64,000 nt of DNA from positions 26,238,684 through 26,302,683 of the forward strand of contig CAIIXF020000012.1 in assembly GCA_903813345.2 (NCBI GenBank), written 5' to 3'. The stretch is from Owenia fusiformis. Its lineage: Eukaryota > Annelida > Polychaeta > Sabellida > Oweniidae. How positions within the stretch are numbered: the first letter of the stretch is position 1; each line of letters starts with the position of its first letter. The notes under the pieces were generated by a model that saw only the letters and a program-made list of their open reading frames with translations, was not told the DNA's origin and searched no databases. This document shows positions 56,262 to 64,000 of this stretch, one piece after another. The position numbers were made by a program, and so were the translations under genes.

Positions 56262-57380
56262 GGACCGATTGATTAAAGCTTAACGAAGGCTGTTTTGAAA
56301 TCTTTCGTTACAGGGCTATACTACATCATAATGGCGTGTATACGTTATGTTATGCCAACAGTTACATGTTATACGACTTGAAAGTTCATAATTATGGTCT
56401 TTGCGTTATCTTTTAGATATTTATAATAATTAGTAATGTAGCTCTCTTTGTTGGCGGTGGTGATAAGTTCTACTTCTTTCCAAGTATCTATTGTTTTGAT
56501 TTCTTATTACTTATTAATGCCAGGTTTGCCAAGGGGGTGGTTTGCTTTTTAATCAAAAAATGAAAAGGTCACATTTTGGCCCCAAATCACTTGAAAATCA
56601 CTGAGAAAAACGCCATGATTTTGTACAAACGTTTGGTCGCTCACATCCTCTTAACCCCTCCCCCTCCGGGCTAAGAGATTGCACATGTTTATTACAGCTT
56701 GATTGTAGATAGAATGTTGCTTGTTTTTATTAGTTAACCTTAGCTAAATACTTTTTGTGCTTCTTTATTCAATTACGCTTCCAGTTTCAACCGTTTTACT
56801 GCATTGCTCGGGGCATTGCTATAAGAGGCATTTTATAAAAGGCATATTGATCGATGTACACCTGTTCTGTAGTCAGTTGCTTTCCAAAGTTTTTGCTTTT
56901 TCATATTTTGAATGAATGTGAATGACTTATGAGGGGGGGAATTCAAACGAGTCAAAGCTTTAAAAATGCTGTCGTCGTCATAATCTTTACCAGTCCATCA
57001 ATATTGAAAACCACCAACGCACAGTATAACACTCGACATCAATGAGAAATGGCAAATTGAGAGAATTATACAGTCAACCGTATTAATGAGATATTTTATT
57101 CTTTACTTCCTTATTATGTTGTTGTACGTGCCACTTTCAGGTCTGAGTGTGTTTTAACAATTTTCAAAAAGCGGGGACTAACATCGTAAAAACATTTGCG
57201 CTAAAGAATTTCAAGACCGAGCCAAAAAGACGGGTTTGCAGATTAGATACCCCCTACCCATTACGATGTTTAATTCCACCCCTAGTTATTTGCTTCGGAA
57301 CCACCTTGGGATGTCCCCTTGTCAATCTCTCCCTTCCAGATTCGCAAATTATTCTAGACCTTGCTGTACATAATACTACG

Positions 57381-57590
57381 TATTCCATACCTGATGAGGT
57401 TTCAGAGACATATCAACCGGGAATATATTTCAGATCCGGGCAAATATTTCTCGTATGTCCCGCTCCAGCAAGGATCCGGGACATATAAATCGTATGTCCC
57501 GCATTATATCCCTTGGAATATACAATATATCTTCCCTTTGTCTCTTTGGGCCCTCGGGAAGATATATTGTATATCCCTCGGGATATTCCC
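57381..57590. repeat. GGGACATAT repeat copy 1 with adjoining hairpin
   Basis: TATTCCATACCTGATGAG, then GACATATCAACCGGGAATAT and ATCCGGGCAAATATTT, are shared with the copy at 62164-62287. Following it, GGAATATACAATATATCTTC pairs with GAAGATATATTGTATATCC around a CCCTCGGG-type loop. Confidence 0.75.
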
Positions 57591-57786
57591 TATATCCAAA
57601 ACATTCCAGTGCATAACCCCTATGTATTAACTTTATCATTTGAGAGGAGCTAAGCTACACGTTTTAGAGACAAAGTGCACGTGAACTTATAATATTATGA
57701 CCCCTCCACATTGGTTTCTCCAGGGCCCCTAATAAATAATTCAATATCCCTTAAACCCCGGGCCTTAAACATTTATCACAGAGTCC

Positions 57787-58158
57787 TAACTACGACCGTT
57801 AGTTTGAATTTCAAACCTACCATGTGTTTAAAAATCAAGGATTATGAGTCTCATAATGCACCGTTTTTGTTCCATTAAAACCTGGTAAACAAAAATGCCT
57901 CTCTGTCGGTGCATTGCTGTCGGGGCCGGTCCCAAGCTGTGTGAAGCGCTTCTCCCCAGGCGCTTCTCACAGCTGGGGATCCAAACGCCGCTAAAAGGAG
58001 GGACTCTCAGTCGGTATAACAGTATAATGTAACCATCAGAAAAATTTGTTTTCTTTTAATGGAACAAATTTGAAGAAAAACGGTGCAGTGTATATTGATT
58101 CACAATCCTTGATTTCCAAACAGGTGTAGGTATAAAATTCAAATTAACGGTCGGGGTT
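57787..58158. mobile_element. Foldback family F1, copy 2
   Basis: Same ends (TAACTACGACCGTTAGTTTG) and order of motifs as the copy at 55868, including AATGCACCGTTTTTGTTCC, a GCTGGGGATCCAAACGCCG centre and a mirrored AACGGTCGGGGTTGG end. Its arms have diverged more than those of copy 1. Confidence 0.8.
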
Positions 58159-59325
58159 GGCACCTCGTGTTTATACTTACTAGTAATGGGACAAATAATA
58201 CTAGGAAAGGCAGAACTTATTCCAAGAGGACCATAATTCTGCACGTTCACGAACAAGCTCCTTCATAACCCCCCTATCATGAAAAATGGCATCTATTGCA
58301 GTTTTCTAAACCTGCATTCTAAAGGACGTAATCCAAGTTCCCCCCTCCCCTATTCGCTCATGTTTATAATGTCCAGTGAAGATCATGATGATGCACATGT
58401 ATACATGTGTCTGGTATGTACATGTATGATTACAATTGTAGAGTTAGAAATTGAAATGTTTCCCTTTGTCACTTTAATGCATCTTATGTAAACCTGTTTG
58501 AATAAAATACTAAAAATATGATAACTTCATTCGAAATGCATGCAATTCACTCCAATTACATTTATTTTCATTATAGGATAGGGAAAGAGTTTTAATTAAA
58601 AAATAGACTGTGGTTGTGATTTGGGAGGGGGTATACTCTACTAAGGTGTTAGACCCAGCAATCTTCACAAATGGTGGCTACAACTTAAGTTCCAATTTAT
58701 GAATCTCTTATTAAAATAAACAACTATTACTAAAGGTTCTTTCTGATTGCATTTTACCAATGAAATTATAATCTCTGACTAAACTCGTCTTTAGATTTTA
58801 AGATATGAATTTTAGATCTCACTGTTATTTAACATTAAATGTCTAGTGTGGGATTGAGCGATAAATCTCCAGTCAAGAAAATGGAATGGCATCTCTTAGT
58901 CGGGCTCTTACTATGCTATTTGGACATTCAATCTCACTTCTGACATTGCGTGTGAGGTACAATTTGATCGAAGAAATTCCAAAATCAGAATCTAGCAAAT
59001 CGCAATCTTTGCCACAATCATTTATTCGGACATTGCACATACATCTATCGTTCCCAGGAAATTGTACATGTTATTAAAACTTCCAGTAATTCCGGAGACA
59101 AATGTATTATTTTGTTCTGTAGCGTCATTAGATGATAGCAAAAAGTAATTGATTGATTGAACAATTTATTTCCTTATTTTCTAAGTGTACCAATGTATAA
59201 GATGACATGATTTAGCATAATTACATAATAGTCTATGGCTACCCTTGCATTCGTTCGACTTCTAATGCTGCTAATCACCCATCCCCTCTTCACAAAACGA
59301 CGACCTTTTAGCTGCTTTCCAAATT

Positions 59326-59481
59326 CAGGCCCGTAGCCAAGGGGAGCGGAGGGAGCGGCCGCTCCCCCTCCTGGCCAAATGATGTTTTGCCAAAACTGTC
59401 AAAAAGCCCCCCCCCCAATCCCTTGGCAACCCCCCCCCCCTGGTAAAACCGCTCCCCCGGTAAATCCTGGCTACGGGCCTG
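59326..59481. mobile_element. MITE with CAGGCCCGTAGCC ends and G/C runs
   Basis: CAGGCCCGTAGCCA at the left, TGGCTACGGGCCTG at the right. Inside are a GAGCGGCCGCTC palindrome and three C runs. A spurious Gly/Arg-rich minus-strand frame covers it. Confidence 0.8.
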
Positions 59482-60839
59482 AAAATATTATATCTTGATC
59501 TATGATTTATAAACATGATTTTCTAGGTTCTAGGTTTCATGGGTGGTCATTCCCCCGAAGCCTCCTTGAAACATACCGATTTCAATGTTTACCCATTTCA
59601 AACATGTCTCTGTGTCAAACAAACTAACCAGGAAAACAGATAACTAGAAATGCATTAGGCCCAGGTCTTGTTGCCCCATTTTCGTTGCCACATTCTTACA
59701 GGAAATGCTATAGATATCGGAGATATATATCTACATAAAAGTACTTTTTATTTTTATTATAAAGAAGATGTTATCTGGATTGAGCATAAACTTAAACTTG
59801 AAAAACATCCGAACTCACCAACGACTTAATTATAGTGAATGTATGGGGGGGGGGGTAATGATTCCATCTTTTATTTTCTAGATTGGGCTCTATTTCTCTG
59901 TACCAGTAATCGGGGTTTACCCAGTAGCCGGAGGGCAAAAATATGATCAATATTAAATGTAAAAAGTAAAAGATTTACCCCACCCAAATATGGTAACTGA
60001 GTCGAAAACTCAAAAAAAATTGCAAGCAACATCTGAGACTAACATAAAAGGTAAAAAAAAATATTGTCCCTTATTTAAGTTTCAATAAATAATGTAGCTT
60101 GATCATTTGATTTCACTTGCTGTTGGATAGGATATGAAATGATTCAAAATACTAGTCCATGTCCGTGCGATTAGTATCAATTCATATAGTTTTGATTACA
60201 ATCAGAATTCTCAATTTTGAGAATTCACTTTCAAGTCACTTTTCCTTTAATCTATCTGTAATCACTAATTAACTAGATCAATACATACTCGATTTCCTCT
60301 GCCCACCAATAACACTGTTATGAAAGGGCGGAAATAAATCACTGTAATCTTGTAATCGGGCATTTGAAAATGACTCCTAAATTTCCTCCATGACCATGGT
60401 AAGAGCCAAGGGTAGATGGAACTGGAACTCTTCCTGGCCAAAATTTCAATCACATGCAGTTTTCATCATTTTTTGGACACTTTCAAAGAGCTCTTTGAAT
60501 CTCAGGGCCGTTAGATAGGGGAGGGGGTGTCCAGATATCACTATATCTAGGATGTTGATCTGACATTATTTATGCCGGGATACCTTCTTGCACCCCCATC
60601 CTTAGCCTTTTCCAAGTCGGTATTTTACTTATCTGATCTTGAATAATAGAAATCAAGATAGGAAAAAGATACGACTTGGGCAAGGCTATCCCATCCACCA
60701 TATTCTAATCTTTCTGGAAACTACTCCCCATGTGGTGCGATCCCATTCTGATACTCATAGCATCTTTCTGTTTCACCTGAAACATCATCTCAGGACTGAG
60801 AAGAAATGAGATGTGTCATGATGTGCGATCGTGGCATAT

Positions 60840-61030
60840 CTTATTAAGCAAGCCCTATATTTTGAATTTTACAAAAATTGATGATTCTTTCAAAATTCTT
60901 CAAAAATGAGATTGAAACTTCAAATAAAAAAATTGAAAGCTCATTTCTTCTATCTAATGGTTATATTTTTATAAGCTTTTTTTTGGGGGGGGGTGTGCTT
61001 CGCACTCATCGCAACCCCCCCCCCCCCCGC
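60840..61030. mobile_element. Poly-G/poly-C-bounded MITE, copy 3
   Basis: The core TTTTGAATTTTACAAAAATT, then TTCTTTCAAAATT, and the TTCTTCTATCTAATGGTTAT segment match copy 2. The G run and long C run here lie together near the right side, with TGCTTCGCACTCATCGCAA between them. Confidence 0.6.
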
Positions 61031-61639
61031 TCTGCCGTCCAGAGACAGAGAGTCCAGCTAGAGATAGTTTGCAAAGCGTGCTCACGGCTTTCCATGGAAA
61101 ACATCACCAGTTGCATGCAACTAGTGTCTTTTTCTTTTTCTTTTTTTCTTTTTAAAGTTGCAACTAGTCTCTACAACTGTCACTGACTGAAGATCACCTA
61201 GACAGAGTTGCATGTACATTATGTCAAGGTCACGGGTTGTATCCAAAGCCCCGTTATAATTGAGAGATCGCGAGCAAGTTCCCGCTGAAATCACGAGCAA
61301 AGTCCTTTTTATTTAATTCATCTGGAAATATGGACCAAAAAGGTAAGAATACGCATTACTGTTCTTTGATACTTTAGGTATACTTTCAGAACAGGTATAT
61401 CTTCACAAACAATGAAATGCAAGATAACTATTTTTACTGGCATGGAAGAAACGGGCGTCAATATGCACGTTTGCATAATTTACTGTTAACATATTACTTT
61501 TATGGTTAAAATAGAAACAAGAACTACGATATACATACCTCATTATGAATATCGGACCAACATTGTATGTATTGATAAGTTTGTTTTCAAAAACATCGAC
61601 TGTGGGGGGTGAAATACATCATTGAAGGTGTGCCAGTGG

Positions 61640-61740
61640 CCCCGCTGAAATTATGAGGAAGCCCCGCTGAAAACATGAGGAGGTCCCGCTGAAAACAGGA
61701 GCAGATATCACGAGTACCCGCTTCGATCACGAGGAAAGCT
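61640..61740 (+). repeat. CCCGCTGAAAACATGAGG array, plus orientation
   Basis: Three successive units of about 22 bp (CCCCGCTGAAATTATGAGG, CCCCGCTGAAAACATGAGG, TCCCGCTGAAAACAGGAG) and a degenerate fourth. A single relative lies at about 61282 and another at about 17791. The same unit recurs inverted at 63921-63991. Confidence 0.8.
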
Positions 61741-62163
61741 CATTACTATTACATAAAATATTGAGGTTCTTCAAATAAACGTACACGAAAGACCAAGTTA
61801 AGAACATCTAATAATTACTGTATACTGTTTCATTCTAGGGCTTAGGTTTCTAATGTTTCCATTCCAACTTCAAGCCACCAGAGATTTCGTCAAACATTTT
61901 ATAGAGTTGCATCCATATCAAAATGTATAGGAGAAAGGTGGATAACATTTCAAGAATGAACTTAATTGAAGCCTGAGGTCCAGGGTAATGAGTCTTGTAT
62001 TAAACAAAGACACCCCAAGTTGCAAGAAGATGAAATTTAGAGAGAAAGGAGAACCACAAAGTCTCCATGATAATTCAGGTTCTACTTTTATAATTTAACA
62101 ATAACATTTAACAATAACATTCAAGTTTTTGTTTTTAAATATTTATTAAAATAATGATGATTT

Positions 62164-62287
62164 GTATTCCATACCTGATAATTTTCAGGGACATATCAAC
62201 CGGGAATATATTCCATATCCGGGCAAATATTTTTCGTATGTCCCGCTCAAACGAGGATCCGGGACATATAAATCGTATGTCCTGCAT
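62164..62287. repeat. GGGACATAT repeat copy 2
   Basis: About 124 bp closely matching 57381-57505, with internal inverted pieces (GGGACATATC/CGTATGTCCC). Confidence 0.75.
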
Positions 62288-62360
62288 AAGCCATTTTCCT
62301 GGACATATTGTTACGCGGTAAACACGATACAAATATATGTCATATTCCACAATGAATTAA

Positions 62361-62532
62361 GAAATATAGACCAAAGAGCAGGGGTTATATCGTCGAATAC
62401 ACCCCGCAGGGCTAGGCACAAAAGTTTTCTGTACACCAAACGACCGAAGGGAGTGAGGGGTTTGAAAGCTTTTGTGCCCAGCCCTAAGGGATGTATTCGA
62501 CGATATTATCCCTGCTCTGAGGTCGATATTAC
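62361..62532. repeat. Foldback with about 65-bp arms
   Basis: AGAGCAGGGGTTATATCG, TCGAATACACCCC and GGCTAGGCACAAAAG on the left pair with CTTTTGTGCCCAGCC, GATGTATTCGACGATAT and CCCTGCTCT on the right. The loop includes CGACCGAAGGGAGTGAGG. Confidence 0.85.
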
Positions 62533-62705
62533 GATTCGAACATGAAAACTCACCAAAATGTTTCGAATATTCATTATGGTCCGCCATTACTACGGCCCGC
62601 CGTTATGACGTCACACATTACACGTATTACCAGGGGTTTTGTTCGCGAATATACCCCGTGTGAAATGTTGACTTTGTTTACAGTTTACAGAAGGCGTGAA
62701 TACAG

Positions 62706-63376
62706 TCATGTTCGAATATGGCATATTCACTTGTGGAGTATGACAGATTCACCTGCGGTATATGGCATACTCACCTGCGGTGTAAGGCATATTCTGCAAG
62801 TGAGTATGACATATTCTGCGAGCATGGGGTATTTACCGAAATAAATGTATCACATATTCAATACGGAATATGCCATACTCACCTGCGGAATACGCCATAT
62901 ACTACAGATGAATATTGCATATACACCCGTATCACAAATACCACGCAACCGTGAATATATGCCATATTCCGCGTAACACATACGATGTTACGTGGAGTAT
63001 GGCATACATTTATGTTTGCGTGGTATTTGTGATACGGGTATACAGTATATGCCATACTCACCTGCAGTTTATGGCATATTCCGCAGGTGAGTATGCGATA
63101 TTCCGCTGTGAATATGCGATACATTGATTTCAGTGAATACCTGATAGTCACCTGCAGAATATGTCATACTCACTTGCCGAATATGTCATATACCGCAGGT
63201 GAAAATGACACAATGATTACCCATTTGTTCAATCAATGCAATTGACAATTGCGTACTTCTGTATCGTGTTCTCATTGCTTAGTGGGTATGCAATACACTG
63301 CAGCTGAATCTGTCATACACCGCAAGTGAATATGCCATAGTTATTGCAGAATATGACACATATTTGCATCATGTTT
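62706..63376. repeat. GCATACTCACCTGCGG array in both orientations
   Basis: Roughly twenty degenerate units of the type TATGGCATACTCACCTGCGG or its complement CCGCAGGTGAGTATGCCATA are spaced about 25-35 bp apart. They include a larger hairpin made by ATCACAAATACCACGCAA and TTGCGTGGTATTTGTGAT around 62933-63034. No ORF here is credible. Confidence 0.85.
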
Positions 63377-63920
63377 TCCGCGTAACACGTGCGTTTAACA
63401 TAACCTACGATTAATTGTTAATGATGAAATAATTTGATTATCATTATTTCGGACTCATAATCGGATGATGTACTCCTTTGTTACTTACATCTAGCAGTTG
63501 ATCCATAAATTGCCTTTTCAAACGTGTGCGCCATTGGTGCTGAAACCTCTAAGGTAGTAATATACTGAACTACAGTATAATGTTACTTCAGTGAAATATA
63601 AATATATATTGCATACAAAGAAAAACGAGTTATTTGAAACTTGTCAAAAGTCGTGGAATGGATTTAAATCTTCTCTTGGTAAATTTCTCGATGGAGTCAG
63701 GTCGAAATACATTAAGTGAAATGGTTTTATTGGAATCATGCTCGTAGCCAGCTTTTGGTAAGGGGGGGGGGGTTGCTCGAACCGATAATAACAATGACAA
63801 TGATATATGATATATATATGCTCTGTAGAGTATCAATAATTAATATATTTATTACGTTGGCTACAGTCGTGGCAGATTTGCAAAGTCAAATCGGTCTTCA
63901 CTCCATTTTAGAGAGCCACT

Positions 63921-63991
63921 TGCTCCTGATTTCAGCGGGACCTCCTCATGTTTTCAGCGGGGCCTCCTCATGTTTTCAGCGGGATCTTTAG
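63921..63991 (-). repeat. CCCGCTGAAAACATGAGG array, minus orientation
   Basis: At least three units of CCTCATGTTTTCAGCGGG, the complement of the array at 61640-61740. It probably continues beyond the right edge. Confidence 0.8.
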
Positions 63992-64000
63992 TTTATTGCT

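Larger units (their letters stand above)
52861..64000. other. Gene-free repeat domain to the right edge
   Basis: I find no host exon that I can defend in these 11 kb. The region is a mosaic of poly-G/poly-C-bounded MITEs, foldbacks and short-period arrays (listed separately) with AT-rich DNA between. Exons of a neighbouring gene could be hidden, but nothing stands out. Confidence 0.5.

Noticed and set aside
59325-59516. Gly/Arg-rich minus-strand frame resembling an RGG protein
   Set aside because: It is produced by C runs inside a MITE with inverted CAGGCCCGTAGCC ends.
1-64000. LTR retrotransposon, retroviral or Polinton-type element
   Set aside because: No protease, integrase, capsid, envelope or polymerase motifs and no long direct terminal repeats were seen. 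All large repeats here are inverted or short tandem.

Overview
This is a piece of AT-rich animal nuclear genome. Genes are split by GT-AG introns, intergenic DNA is loose, and foldback/MITE-type repeats are dense. The gene families (DEG/ENaC channels, a JHAMT-like methyltransferase) and the repeat style suggest a marine invertebrate. I cannot name the species. I see no CRISPR array, no operon and no recognisable LTR, retroviral or Polinton-type element.

The core is a minus-strand tandem array of DEG/ENaC (ASIC-like) ion-channel paralogues. Paralogue 1 shows only its first coding exon (763..1052) and runs off the left edge. Paralogue 2 is complete: 10 coding exons from 15345 down to 4854, 999 residues by my hand splicing. 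Paralogue 3 is complete with the same architecture, from 43547 down to 26595, 1009 residues. All ten junction phases agree between the two complete copies, and exons 2 to 10 have identical lengths. Both copies carry about 500 extra residues, encoded within one 1645-nt exon, between the CPIPC cysteine motif and the pre-TM2 segment. In ASIC-type channels only about 35-40 residues lie there. The insert has many N-glycosylation sequons and one conserved cysteine pair, as expected for a folded extracellular domain. I consider this giant-knuckle channel family the most interesting biology in the window.

Between paralogues 2 and 3 lies a JHAMT-like SAM methyltransferase gene (about 21472..25477, minus) with a probable one-base frameshift. 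Near it is an orphan exon-like ORF at 23454..23597. To the right of paralogue 3 is an intronless 553-residue ORF of unknown function (48383..50044, minus). A decayed mariner/IS630-type transposase follows near 52450..52860.

The rest is repeats. There are foldback elements at 3.7, 18.1-19.0, 21.0-21.4, 30.0-30.9, 35.0-35.5, 36.8-37.0, 39.0, 55.9-56.3, 57.8-58.2 and 62.4 kb. There is a piggyBac-type TTAA MITE (36.5-36.8 kb) and a mariner-type non-autonomous element about 100 bp upstream of the paralogue 3 start codon. A 77-bp minisatellite abuts a splice donor in paralogue 2. Other arrays include an AGGTCA-rich repeat (47.3-48.1 kb), poly-G/poly-C-bounded MITEs (54-61 kb), and an array at 62.7-63.4 kb in which near-perfect splice-donor sequences recur on both strands. 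From about 52.9 kb to the right end I see no host gene.
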